From assembly GCA_006384855.1 (NCBI GenBank), contig VCJN01001342.1, positions 124,001-188,000 on the forward strand: a stretch of 64,000 bases of DNA. Direction: 5' to 3'. Position numbers and translations under genes: made by a program. How positions within the stretch are numbered: the stretch's first letter is position 1; every line of letters starts with the position of its first letter. The stretch is from Tetraselmis striata. Lineage: Eukaryota > Chlorophyta > Chlorodendrophyceae > Chlorodendrales > Chlorodendraceae. A model generated the notes under the pieces. The model searched no databases and was not told where the DNA came from. It saw only the letters and a program-made list of their open reading frames with translations. Shown one piece after another: positions 21,972 to 30,892 of the stretch.

Positions 21972-22185
21972 TGTGAGGATATATCCTATACCCTCACTAA
22001 CCCTAATCATCATAGCACACTAGCATGTGCGCGTAGCGCGCGCCCGTGATGACGGGCTGCACCCGCGCCCTGTCGGCCACCCCGCGTCGCCTGATATATC
22101 AGGCACGGCGCGTGTCGGCCTGTAACAGATCATACTAGACCACCACCATCGCGGAATAGCCACCACCAGCGCACATTCCCTCACA
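21972..22185 (+). repeat. Ty3/Gypsy 3' LTR (214 bp)
   Basis: Preceded by the purine tract AGCGGGGTGGAA and followed by the TTTAT duplication. Confidence 0.95.
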
Positions 22186-24159
22186 TTTATAGTCGTTGGT
22201 TTCCGTCATTCCGTGCGCTGTGTACATATCCAATTTCCGCCACTTGTGCTGCGTGTAACTACTAGACTAATAATACTAAAATCGACGTGTCCGGTCCTAA
22301 TCCGCGGCCCGTCGCTATTTTAGTCTCACACTACTAAGTACAGACACGGTTCCTAGCACCTTCGCCTGTCCGCAGCACAGCGGTTATTATATTTGTCTTC
22401 TATTGCTATAGCAAATGCCATAGCGTTCTAGATGGTTCCAGTAGGTTCTAGTACCTACTGGTAATACGCTCCTATGGCAGCGCTCTATTTAACGCTAGGT
22501 ATTTTACCAGCGCGCACAACAATCGCGCTCCTGCTGGTACGCAGGCGTAAGTACAGGTTACTTGCACCCCATGTGGGTACTCGTAATACTGTCCTGCACT
22601 ACTAGTCGCATGGTAGTCGCTCGTCGTAATGACGCCTCGTCGTCCTCGTACCAGTACTTCGCCTTCACTTGTACTCGCACTTGCAATGCTCATACTCGTA
22701 CTTCGCTTGGCTTGTACTCGTTCTCGTCCGTCTCAGTCGCCAGTTCTTCGCTCCTTCGTCGGCTCCCGCAGTACAAAGTACAGCAGTGTAGAGTACATAA
22801 CATGTGGCATCAACAGTCGTTACATGCTGTGGTTTTCCGGAACTACTCGCGTAATCGGCCTGTTACATGGGTGGCGCCGCTCACGCGCCGGTGTTTTGAG
22901 AGGGCTCGTTGCCCTCGCCCCAATGAAGCTTCAGCAACGTTTGCTGTGGTCGCAGTGGGAGGCGTTTGTGCGGCCCGTGCCGATGCGTCTCCGACGTCTC
23001 CTACTCCAACGTCGTCGTCACAAGGACCACGACAACCTGCAGCTGCCCGCCGGGGGGCAGCTCTACCACCTGGCGTGCCTGGCGTCTCGTGGTGTACGTA
23101 ACTACCCTTGGCCAACTCTGGGTTTGGGACTTCGGCGGCCGTCGCTGGTGCAGCAGCAGCGGCCGCCTCGTCGTCACCCTCGCTCCGACATAATTGGCAT
23201 CGTTACGGGCCGGCATAGGCTACAAGGGCCTCTACGCCGGCCAACCCGCTTCCAACGTCACGGCAACGCATCTGTGACAACACGAGCTGCCCGCCGGGGG
23301 ACAGCTCCGCCACCTAACGCGACTTGTGCGTTTCGTGGCATCATCCTAAGCCTACGCTTTGTGGGTTGGTCAGCAGCCGTCGTTGGTGCAGCAACGGCGG
23401 TCGGCTCATCGCTCTCCGCGAAGAAAGACCCACGGCGACAGCTAACCGAGTCGGCGGGTCTTCTGCGACGTCGCCGACAACCGACCCCGACACACCTGAA
23501 GCGGTACGGCACGACCACACAGGGTTCCACATTTCCGCGCCCTCAGCGTTGTGCGTTTCACCCGCCGCTCTTCGCGCAAGGGGGCGAAACAACCACCGCT
23601 GGTGATTACGACAGCAGTACATCGCTGTCATCGCGAGTTGTTGCGTGTCCACCCCTCGTAACGTGCATCGCCAGTACAGGTACAGGGTACGAGTTATCAT
23701 CGCGTCGGGTACAGTGCACCAGTACTTCACCTGACTGTACTCGGCGCGCTCGCGCGCTCGTGCGCGCAGCTGTACTCGTCCTACTCGTGCCTGTGCCGCT
23801 GCTTTGCTGGGCGCTCGTCGCCAACTTGGGCTTTGCTACCCCTGCTGCTTCTACTGGCCTGCAGTTCCGGCTCGTGCCGCACGCCACCAAGGCGCGCAGC
23901 CAATGCTATAGGGCGCCGTCGGGAGACGGCGCCTTAATTCCGCGACACGCCCGGCCTATGTCATGCCGGCGTCAACATCTCCCGCCCGCGTCTGATGCGC
24001 CTGCGCCTCGATCGAGGTCCTCTTGGCGCGAGACCCCTCTACAACTCAAGACATCTTCCGCCTTCGTCTGGTCGGCACGCCTGCCGACTGCCCACGCTCG
24101 CAGTCGTAAACGAACCGCGTGTAAACTGGCAAAACCAGACTCGAATGCATGATTGAAAT

Positions 24160-24518
24160 GATCTAAACGTGTTTATGGGGTTTCCTAACGGACTATAGCT
24201 GTCCTAGTGCGACCCGTACGGTCTGTAGTGGTTTGAAGCCGTTACCATCGGGGTTTGGTACGGGCTACCCCATCGCCCGCGAGCCCTGCGCTCCCGGCCG
24301 GGGAGCTACTTAGGACAGCCACCAGCAGCTCGTCTGCCATCTTCCAGCTCGCTGCCTTCGGCAGCGCCCTCCCGTTTTCCGCCTCCGCCCTGCGGGCTCC
24401 TCCTCCGACATTCCCTCCCCTTTCGCTGAACCTTCCTAGCCATAAAATGGCGCTTTTCCGTGTAAAACAGCCTCCGCACCCTTTTTGGCAAAACCAGACT
24501 CGAATGCATGATTGAAAT
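24160..24518 (+). repeat. SDR1 A3 + tail + final B
   Basis: A3 (24,160-24,366), a 119-bp C-rich tail and B (24,486-24,518). The same A-tail-B unit stands alone at 40,400-40,759. Confidence 0.8.
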
Positions 24519-24608
24519 ATGATATTCCGCAATGTTGGACGACCCGGCCAACGCGGATCGCCACCGAATCCAAGCCGAAACGTTGCTGGAGAAGGTCCTC
24601 CATCCTAT

Positions 24609-24625
24609 GGGGGGGGGGGGGGGGG
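24609..24625. repeat. Poly-G tract (17 bp), TRIM purine tract
   Basis: Lies 5 bases upstream of the TRIM 3' LTR, where an LTR element needs its plus-strand primer. Confidence 0.8.
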
Positions 24626-24630
24626 TGGAG

Positions 24631-24703
24631 TGTAAGGATGTGTACCTCACAAATCCCCATGTGGGTACCCAGTGCCTGGTGCGTTTTGCGCAGTATCCTT
24701 ACA
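24631..24703 (+). repeat. TRIM 3' LTR (73 bp)
   Basis: Same ends as the 5' LTR plus 19 extra bases after TGTAAGGATGTG; followed by GAAAC. Confidence 0.85.
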
Positions 24704-24842
24704 GAAACTGGCCTTTTTGTAACTCGTACTGGTACCGTATGGATGACTGTATGTAGGTTCCAGTTTGCCAGTTTACTCCTGATCGCCTTTTGCAGCTAGC
24801 TCATGTAGCGACAAAACAGTATTATGATAACTTTACGAGTTT

Positions 24843-25027
24843 GATCTAAACTAGTTTATGGGGTTTCCATCCTTGACCTAACCGCTTTTCAGCTACAAGT
24901 GCTGCGCAGTGGTACGGGAACTAGTAACTGTTGTTGCGCCCTTGTTGGGTGCAGCACGAGTAGACATAAAAGCAGCCAGAACAGCTGAGCCTGCCATCTT
25001 CCAGTTTTCGCTGCGTTCCACGCAGCG
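24843..25027 (+). repeat. SDR2 A1 direct repeat
   Basis: 185 bp, repeated at 27,759-27,943. Confidence 0.9.
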
Positions 25028-25140
25028 ATGTAAAAACTGTCTCGTAACCCGTTGCGAGCAAGGTCACCCCAGGTTGTTCAAGACCACACCCGGCTCGCCA
25101 CCCGAGTGTGATATTCTCGTCCGTACGTCCGTGCGTTACT

Positions 25141-26016
25141 ATGTCAGATGGAGAAGAACCCGTCGCTGAGCCGACGCTGCAGTCGCTGAACGCAGATATG
25201 AGGGCCCAGTCTTCATTACTGCGAGAGCTGGCTACAGCTGTGGCACAATTGACGGCTCGTGATCGCGTTGTTGATGGAGAAGGGGCACATGGCTCCGGCT
25301 CAGGGCAGCGCTTCGCGAGACAGCCGACAGGCAGCGGGGGAGCCGCAGAGCGCCCCGACTTGCTAGAGCTAGCCCAGAGCGGCCGTGTCGGAGCAAAATC
25401 CGTGAGTGCCGAGGATGATTACCTCGCGGTGCCAGAGCTACTGCAGAGAGCAGAGTCTGGTTACGAGGCCGTTCGACCGGTCAGCCGAGTGCCTGGACTT
25501 TTCCCTTTGAGCACCGACCTAACGAACGAGTACCTCAAGCAGGATGACCGGCGTCTGCCGGCCCAGGAGGAGTACTTGTGGATGTCGTGTTTCGGGGCCC
25601 ACATGGCCGCCCTTTTCGTGGCGCTCGACGAGCTACTGCCCTACGTCCCTTCCAGCAACCAGGACTTCACCCCCTACCTCGCGAGAGCCCGGAACCACGC
25701 CGAGGCCATCGACAAGGCGTTTCGGTTTCGTTTGGCCTTCCTACGGAAGCTCAATGAGATCAAGCGTGTGCACGGTGACCAAGGTGTTCTGGATGTGCTG
25801 CGAGCTCAGCATTTTCAGCCTGCTTCGGAGCATCTGGGTTCCGCGATCTTTGGGGACCTCATGCGGGACTACGAGCGTCGTGTTTTCGAGGCGACCGTTG
25901 CCAGCAGCGCCAAGGCGACCGCTACTTCTCGAGTGGCGGCTGCAGCTGCAGGTCGCGGGCGTGGGCGAGGACGTGGCGGCGGACGTGGACGTGGCCGCGA
26001 AGGTGAGCACGAGTGA
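25141..26016 (+). CDS. Gag-like protein of SDR2 with RG-rich tail
   Basis: 291 residues from MSDGEEPVAEP (an in-frame ATG at 25,108 would add 11). The middle is alpha-helical with no zinc knuckle; the C-terminus ends in a GRGRGRGGGRGRG tract typical of RNA-binding Gag tails. The position before the recombinase and the RG tail suggest a Gag-like or nucleic-acid-packaging role. No sequence family is recognised. The frame ends 36 bases before the recombinase frame opens. Confidence 0.6.
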   Translation: MSDGEEPVAEPTLQSLNADMRAQSSLLRELATAVAQLTARDRVVDGEGAHGSGSGQRFARQPTGSGGAAERPDLLELAQSGRVGAKSVSAEDDYLAVPELLQRAESGYEAVRPVSRVPGLFPLSTDLTNEYLKQDDRRLPAQEEYLWMSCFGAHMAALFVALDELLPYVPSSNQDFTPYLARARNHAEAIDKAFRFRLAFLRKLNEIKRVHGDQGVLDVLRAQHFQPASEHLGSAIFGDLMRDYERRVFEATVASSAKATATSRVAAAAAGRGRGRGRGGGRGRGREGEHE

Positions 26017-26052
26017 CGGTGTGGGGCGCCGTTCGTCGGAGCTGCAGGAGCC

Positions 26053-27678
26053 TTGCGAGGCCACCTTTCGGTGACCGCCGCAAGGCGCACCCTTGCAGCT
26101 CAACGACGGGATGAGCGCCCTGTGTCAGGACCTGACCCCCCCACCTTACAGACTTCATTTAGACCTTCCTCGGTGCGGCGCTTCTTACAGCTACAGCCGA
26201 GTGCGGCTCAACCATCCGCACACCTGCACATGGCGGCTCAACCATCCGCCTTTCTTACAACCCCATCTCTGCGTTCGTCGGTTGTTACACTACGAGTTAC
26301 AACCGGTTCGCAACGACCAAGTTTCGCGCGTGTACGTTACGCACGGGACAGGCGCTATGAGCGCGAAGGGCGCGCGGGGCGGCCCTCCTACCTGAACCTA
26401 GCCCCGCAAACCCGTACTGAAGCTACTGCAAACCCGTCCAGCAACTACCGGCCAACCGCCGGGAACCTAACCGCTGCTGCCGAGTACTTTGCGAACAGTA
26501 GCCGTCCCGGTGGCACTCTGTCAGTAAAACGACGCACTTACGTAATCGACGAGCCCGCAGCTATCGCTCCGTGGGCTGCGTCACTGCGATCCCGACTACA
26601 GGACGCGTTCGGCTCAGACGAGCTAGGCCAGCGGACGCTCGACCTGCTCTCCAGCTCCCTCAGCGCTCAGACCCTCAAGAGCTACGCCGGCAGGTTGGCT
26701 CAGTTCGCTGAGTTCTGCCACGACTCCGAGAACATCAGCCCGCTAGAGGCGACTACTGCTACTGTTGTTCGGTACGTTGCCTGGATCGGGGAGCGAGGGC
26801 ATATCGCAGCTAAGTCGCTGCAGCCCTATCTGTCTGCCATCAACACCTTCTTCGAGCTGCACAACCTCGTCCCGATCGCCAAGGACAGCCTACACCTCAC
26901 TTCGGCAAGACGTGGGTTAATGTTACGTCAGCGTCGACTGGACGCTGCCCCTTTGCGTGTCCCTCTGCCTGCGGATGTAGCTTACCGCTTCGTCTCAAAG
27001 GCCGAGCTAATTGTGTCTGCTCCTTACCCAGAGTCCCACCTCGACTACCGAGCCCTCTTGGCCTCGGTTGTCAACTTCATGTTCTTTGCCAGGGGCCTTA
27101 CTGGCGTCTCCTGTCGAGTGCAAGATGTGCATGTCGACACCTACAACATCACCTTGCAGATCTACCGCGAGAAGGGTCGCGCCGGCCGGCGGGGACCTGA
27201 CGACCTGCGCGTACTTCTCCTTCCAGTGTCCGAGCACCCTCGAGTGGCACGCCTCTTGCGCTACTTCATCGACAACGTCCAGTCTGTCCCCCTGGTTACT
27301 GTTGGCTTGGCTACCTCCAACTTCTGGGCTGTCAATGTGGCTGAGCAGTCGAAACCTTGGACTGCTACTACGATGTCAGACTGGTTGTCTACAGCAGTCA
27401 GCCTAGTCAACGCTGCCCCCCCTGCTGGCACTTCCTGGACTTCACACAGTCTACGCAAGGGCGCAGCCTCTGCAGCAAACGCCATTGGAGCGCCACTGTC
27501 CCACATCCGCTACCAGGGCGGTTGGGCCACTAACTCTGATGTCGTTCTGGACTACATCGACCCCAACGTTCTTCCTTCTCCTGGCGCGTGGTTCTTCTTT
27601 GGACACATCGCCCCTCTCCGCCACTTCCAAGTCCAACAGGACTCCGCAGCGGTGGCCTTCCCAGTGCCTCCTTCATGA
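26053..27678 (+). CDS. Tyrosine recombinase of SDR2
   Basis: 541 residues; the enzyme cuts and rejoins DNA through a 3'-phosphotyrosine link to insert or excise element DNA. Residues 1-160 are low-complexity and may not all be translated. An SAM-like core-binding region spans about 195-275 (LSAQTLKSYAGRLAQFAEFC..LQPYLSAINTFF). The catalytic domain spans about 325-505: Arg347 in FMFFARGLTG, the beta-hairpin IYREKGRAGR, the HxxR box TSHSLRKGAA (His465, Arg468), GGW (Trp491) and the nucleophile Tyr501 in VLDYIDP. All expected catalytic residues are visible. The ATG choice is uncertain; a start nearer residue 160 is possible. Confidence 0.85.
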   Translation: MRGHLSVTAARRTLAAQRRDERPVSGPDPPTLQTSFRPSSVRRFLQLQPSAAQPSAHLHMAAQPSAFLTTPSLRSSVVTLRVTTGSQRPSFARVRYARDRRYEREGRAGRPSYLNLAPQTRTEATANPSSNYRPTAGNLTAAAEYFANSSRPGGTLSVKRRTYVIDEPAAIAPWAASLRSRLQDAFGSDELGQRTLDLLSSSLSAQTLKSYAGRLAQFAEFCHDSENISPLEATTATVVRYVAWIGERGHIAAKSLQPYLSAINTFFELHNLVPIAKDSLHLTSARRGLMLRQRRLDAAPLRVPLPADVAYRFVSKAELIVSAPYPESHLDYRALLASVVNFMFFARGLTGVSCRVQDVHVDTYNITLQIYREKGRAGRRGPDDLRVLLLPVSEHPRVARLLRYFIDNVQSVPLVTVGLATSNFWAVNVAEQSKPWTATTMSDWLSTAVSLVNAAPPAGTSWTSHSLRKGAASAANAIGAPLSHIRYQGGWATNSDVVLDYIDPNVLPSPGAWFFFGHIAPLRHFQVQQDSAAVAFPVPPS

Positions 27679-27731
27679 CTTGGCGCTACCCCTTCTCCGT
27701 CAATCCCCCGCTCTCTCCGTTCGCTCAAGAC

Positions 27732-28062
27732 TGGCAAAACCAGACTCAACTTTGAAATGATCTAAACTAGTTTATGGGGTTTCCATCCTTGACCTAACCG
27801 CTTTTCAGCTACAAGTGCTGCGCAGTGGTACGGGAACTAGTAACTGTTGTTGCGCCCTTGTTGGGTGCAGCACGAGTAGACATAAAAGCAGCCAGAACAG
27901 CTGAGCCTGCCATCTTCCAGTTTTCGCTGCGTTCCACGCAGCGCCCCCCCTGACTCCGTTTTCCCTCCACGCTTTTCGCTAAACCTTCCTGCCAATTTCG
28001 GCTCTTGACCGTGTAAAACAGCCTGCGCGACCTTTTTGGCAAAACCAGACTCAACTTTGAAA
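27732..28062 (+). repeat. SDR2 B1-A2-tail-B2 end
   Basis: B1 27,732-27,758, A2 27,759-27,943, C-rich tail, B2 28,037-28,062. Confidence 0.85.
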
Positions 28063-28775
28063 CACCAGATTACCAGCTTACCAGTACCCGTACCTGTAGG
28101 TGGATTTGTAACTGCCATTTTTTCAATTCACACCAGTTTACCAGACTGCGATGTCACCGTCATCGTCAGCAGCATCAGTGATTCCCTGATATCGCCTTCT
28201 GCTGCTTGCTAGCTCATGTAAACACAATCAGTGATGCTGCTGCTGCTGATATATATGATGTACCGACTACCAGCGGTATTCATATGATGGACTACGGTAT
28301 TTTCGCGAGTATATCGTGTAATTGCCGTATTACTTTCGGATATTTTCGCGAGTACTGCTCTAATATACATGTTATAACAAGCTCCGAGGCCTAGAACGGT
28401 ACGATGAGGCGGGATCATAGCAGGTGTCAACAGGGCATGTGATAGTCACGTGATGTCCACTCGACAATACGAGCAATTACTACAGGGTACTGGTCCCGGC
28501 TATACGGCCAGGCCGCCCCAGGGCAGGGACTGCTAGATTTGCAGCAAGGAATATGCTCACGTCCACAGGAATATTATAATATAGCGCTAGTCGCTACCCG
28601 TACAGCACCCCAGGCCCCCAGCATCCAGCAGTAAACGTTTCGACCCAAAAAGGCGGTGCCGGCCTGGCATGTTCGTCCGGCTCTTAGGCAGAAGTTATTA
28701 CGATCGTCAAAAGAAACGTCCGGGGTCATATAATCATACCGGTCACGCCCGGATAACCCGGCTATAGGAAATGGG
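28063..28775. other. Intergenic stretch with a dispersed repeat
   Basis: No gene seen. 28,138-28,232 resembles 24,760-24,822 (CCAGTTTAC..GCTAGCTCATGTA). 28,495-28,690 resembles 46,435-46,570 (GGGACTGCTAGATTT..AATATGCTCACG..CACAGGAATATTATA), a diverged repeat of unknown type. A TAGTCGCTAC motif is at 28,588. Confidence 0.5.
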
Positions 28776-29490
28776 ACGCGCGACCCCCCAAGTTGCGATC
28801 GTCATACGAAGCGGTCTCGCGCCCTGCAACTTCGTCGGAGAATGGTCGGAGGAGTCATTTCCTCCAGCCGTCAGCCGTTTCGTCGGAGATCTCCGACGAA
28901 AGCCATTTCCTCCGACGAAAGACATCATGTGAGCCCATCAGACGCCATCGCGCCTCCCCCCGCCCCCCCTCCCCCGCACCCCTCGCAGCTTCCGTACCAC
29001 CGCCGTACGTCCCGAAGCGTGCCAACACGTCCGCCTTTCGCGGTGCAGGCGACGCACCGGCTTGCGCCCGCCGCCCCCCGGTCAAGGTCCTGACACGTCT
29101 GCTGACTACGCGCAGTCAGGTCAACGAGGCGTCACGCAGCTCCCAGTATGCCAGCACCACACACCACCGACCCCGCAACTGCTCCTTCCTCCTTCGTTGA
29201 CCTAGTCGACAAGGCTTGTGCGCGGATGGTCGAGTCGCCCCTTGCAGTCGCTGGGCGCGACGCTGGAGTGGGCGAACATGTCGTGCTATACGCTGCGGCG
29301 GGGCGTGGTTGGAGCAGAGCGGGAGTGGGCGGAGGCTCGCTGACCCGTGTCGATCGAGGCACCAATGGAGGTTGCCCGCAGAGCCGCTGCCGCCCACGTC
29401 CCGCCATCCCGCGCCCCGCGCGCACGTTCGAATTCGGCTGACTAGCGCGCGCCGCCCGCCCGAATAGTTTAACGATCGTAACTTGGCGCG
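28776..29490. repeat. Inverted-repeat-bounded segment, unknown
   Basis: About 25 bases at 28,776-28,806 (CGCG..CAAGTTGCGATCGT) are inverted at 29,464-29,487. Inside, a TCCGACGAAA-type motif recurs four times near 28,820-28,920. A short frame at 29,148 (MPAPHTTDPATAP) is not convincing. Possibly a decayed non-autonomous DNA element; no target duplication found. Confidence 0.35.
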
Positions 29491-29636
29491 AATACCGGCG
29501 CAACTTCGTTCTTCCTCCAGCGAAACGGCATGAATGGTCGGAGATCTCCTACATTCCTCCGATGGGCGCGCGCCCCGCGCCCCTTTCGTTTGCCGAACGT
29601 AACTTCTGCCTTAGTCCTAAACTAACACCCTGGCTA

Positions 29637-30536
29637 ATAGCGCTAGGGGGCCTTCGCGAAAATTTGACGCTCACTTTGGATGAACACGTTAGCAATGGCG
29701 GTACACGTCAGCCCTTACACCCTCGCGTACGCGACGCACTGGGACAAACTTAGTCGCTGCGGCTCAATCTTCGATTACTTGGGACCGATAACGAACTAGG
29801 GATTAAAGATTGGAGGAAAGAAACCATCCGCGTTTTTGAGCGGCGGTAGAAAATTCGTACTGGTACCGCTACGGTCGCGGCGGTGGGGCCACTACACGTG
29901 GGGCTAGGGGTGGGCCGCAAGAGGCAGTGGACGGCGCATCGTGCAGGTCAGCTGGGGCCATTTCAAACAGCCCCCCGCAGCCGCACCCACCAGCTAGCCC
30001 ACACCCCTATGTTATGCCGCGTGGTAAATAACGCTCCCGCTACGTCGGACACGAGCTCCGATTCTGTGGTTGAGGAGGATATGCAGTTGAAGAAGGTGTG
30101 GCCCGTGGAGTGAAAGCGGCAGTGGGATTCGGATCCGCGCTGGATCTCAACACTGCTGCAGGCCGCAGGCGCTGCCCATATCTGCGAGTTTTGGAAGCAG
30201 GCCAACCAGTTCGGGGACAAGGGGCCCTTCAAGACGGAGATGGAGAGGAAGTTGCGGAAGCTCGCCCCGGTCAAGGACGAGAAGCTTCCTGAGGGGCGAG
30301 TGTAGTTGCAAGAGCGGGTGAAGGCGATCGAGGCGGCGTGGGCGGCATGCGACGCACGTAAAACCGCGACGGCGTCAACGACTCCATGTCGCATGCAACC
30401 GCTCGTAGCGGTGGCGGCGCTGGGAATCCGCGTCAAGATGTAATGATGACATGTTGACTAGCCCTCGCGAGACGTGGCACGCTAATATGTTCATCCAAAG
30501 TGAGCGACGTCCAATTTTCGCGAAGGCCCCCTATTA
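29637..30536 (+). mobile_element. Terminal-inverted-repeat element with a decayed frame
   Basis: About 57 bases at 29,637-29,694 (GGGGGCCTTCGCGAAAATT.., CTCACTTTGGATGAACA) are inverted at 30,481-30,536. Between them one frame runs from 29,883 to about 30,440 with stops at 30,111 and 30,303; its product includes SDSVVEEDMQLKKVW, then ICEFWKQANQFGDKGPF and MERKLRKLAPVKDEKL. I do not recognise the protein. The enclosed frame suggests a decayed or minimal DNA transposon. Confidence 0.45.
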
Positions 30537-30655
30537 GTTAGGGGGCCTTCGGGACTTTGGATCCATGATAATGGACCAAACTTTGGTTCAATACATATTA
30601 GCGTGCCACGTCGCGCGCGGGCCTAGTCAGCATGTAATCGTTACATGATTAATGC
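30440..30655. repeat. Imperfect palindrome, arms about 90-100 bp
   Basis: ACGTGGCACGCTAATATG at 30,470-30,488 is inverted near 30,596-30,613, and the arms extend from about 30,447 to 30,648 around a TAGTTAGGGGG centre. It overlaps the right inverted repeat of the 29,637-30,536 element. Confidence 0.6.
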
Positions 30656-30892
30656 CGTCACGGTGTTTACGTGCGTCGCTTGCCGCCCACGCTGTCACGA
30701 TTGCCTCCGCCCGCTCTTGCAGCACCCCGCCCCTCATGAAGCTTCTCGTCATGGACCGGTACATGTGTATGTATGATTGATAAGTGTGGGCGGCGGCGAC
30801 GTGTTACATGCTTATTGATTAATATCATTGCTGAGCGTTTCATGGCTACAAATGGATATATTGATATGTTTGCATAGTATTATACGTGCAGA

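Larger units (their letters stand above)
12970..22185 (+). mobile_element. Ty3/Gypsy LTR retrotransposon, nearly whole
   Basis: LTR fossil of 9.2 kb. LTRs 12,970-13,183 and 21,972-22,185 are each 214 bp, TGTGAGGATAT..CCCTCACA, and differ at one base, so insertion is recent. TTTAT is duplicated at 12,965-12,969 and 22,186-22,190. Primer site TGGTGCTTCTAC at 13,186; purine tract at 21,960-21,971. Parts in order: Nudix-like frame, Gag-like protein with a CCHC knuckle and RGG tracts, then pol with methyltransferase-like, protease, RT, RNase H and integrase regions, followed by a chromodomain-like stretch at about 21,750-21,870. It looks close to whole, with about one break. Base composition is clearly more AT-rich than the surrounding elements. 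Confidence 0.93.
9315..22802 (-). mobile_element. Rearranged LTR retroelement with three 816-bp LTRs, one inverted
   Basis: LTR fossil inserted in SDR1 unit 2, flanked by TGTGG duplications (9,310-9,314 and 22,803-22,807); SDR1 unit 1 shows the empty site at about 7,205-7,215. LTRs: 9,315-10,130 (plus strand), 10,144-10,959 (minus) and 12,766-12,969 continued at 22,191-22,802 (minus). Read on the minus strand, the right LTR is followed by a primer site TGGTTTCGGAGCGG (12,763-12,750) and the 1.8-kb interior ends in a purine run CAGGGTGAGAG (10,970-10,960) before the next LTR. No gag or pol motif is seen in the interior. LTRs differ from each other at only one or two sites each, so it is young. 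Confidence 0.8.
12766..22802 (-). repeat. LTR arm 3, split by the Ty3/Gypsy element
   Basis: 204 bp (12,766-12,969) plus 612 bp (22,191-22,802) make the same 816 bp as the other arms once the Gypsy element and one TTTAT are removed. Confidence 0.9.
6466..24518 (+). mobile_element. Split-direct-repeat element SDR1, tandem dimer, non-autonomous
   Basis: Order: A1 (6,466-6,672), unit 1 interior, B (8,539-8,571), A2 (8,572-8,778), unit 2 interior, B (24,127-24,159), A3 (24,160-24,366), a short tail, and final B (24,486-24,518). The A copies are 207 bp and close to identical; B is a 33-bp motif starting TGGCAAAACCAGACTCGAAT. Two nearly identical interiors (1,866 and about 1,855 bp) share the central A, so this is a dimer. 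The A-interior-B-A-B plan is that of PAT/Ngaro-like tyrosine-recombinase elements. Interiors are GC-rich with long overlapping open frames in several phases but no recognisable domain, so I call it non-autonomous. It lies inside the TRIM; unit 2 was later split at 9,315-22,802. Confidence 0.75.
6355..24703 (+). mobile_element. TRIM-type miniature LTR element, split by nest 1
   Basis: LTR fossil. The two LTRs (6,355-6,408 and 24,631-24,703) begin TGTAAGGATGTG and end AGTATCCTTACA; the 5' copy is 19 bases shorter. Identical GAAAC duplications flank the whole (6,350-6,354 and 24,704-24,708). A primer-binding site TGGTGCTTCTAC follows the 5' LTR and a G17 purine run ending GTGGAG precedes the 3' LTR. 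Without the later insertion (6,466-24,518) the element would be only about 300 bp and cannot code for a protein of its own. It is the oldest layer of nest 1. Confidence 0.85.
24843..28062 (+). mobile_element. Compact tyrosine-recombinase element SDR2 (Gag-like + YR, no RT)
   Basis: A1 (24,843-25,027) and A2 (27,759-27,943) are 185-bp direct repeats starting GATCTAAACTAGTTTATGGG and ending CCACGCAGCG. B1 (27,732-27,758) and B2 (28,037-28,062) are TGGCAAAACCAGACTCAACT.. repeats. Order A1-ORFs-B1-A2-B2 is the split-direct-repeat plan of PAT/Ngaro-like DIRS elements. It encodes a Gag-like protein and a tyrosine recombinase, both open and apparently whole. No reverse transcriptase or RNase H motif is present in its 3.2 kb. 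A and B share motifs with SDR1 (TTTATGGGGTTTCC, GCCATCTTCCAG, TGGCAAAACCAGACTC), so the two are related. Confidence 0.85.

Noticed and set aside
24531-24630. Small protein gene MLDDPANADRHRIQ.. in the TRIM interior
   Set aside because: It is about 25 codons before running into the G tract; likely a scrap of an ancestral element gene or chance.
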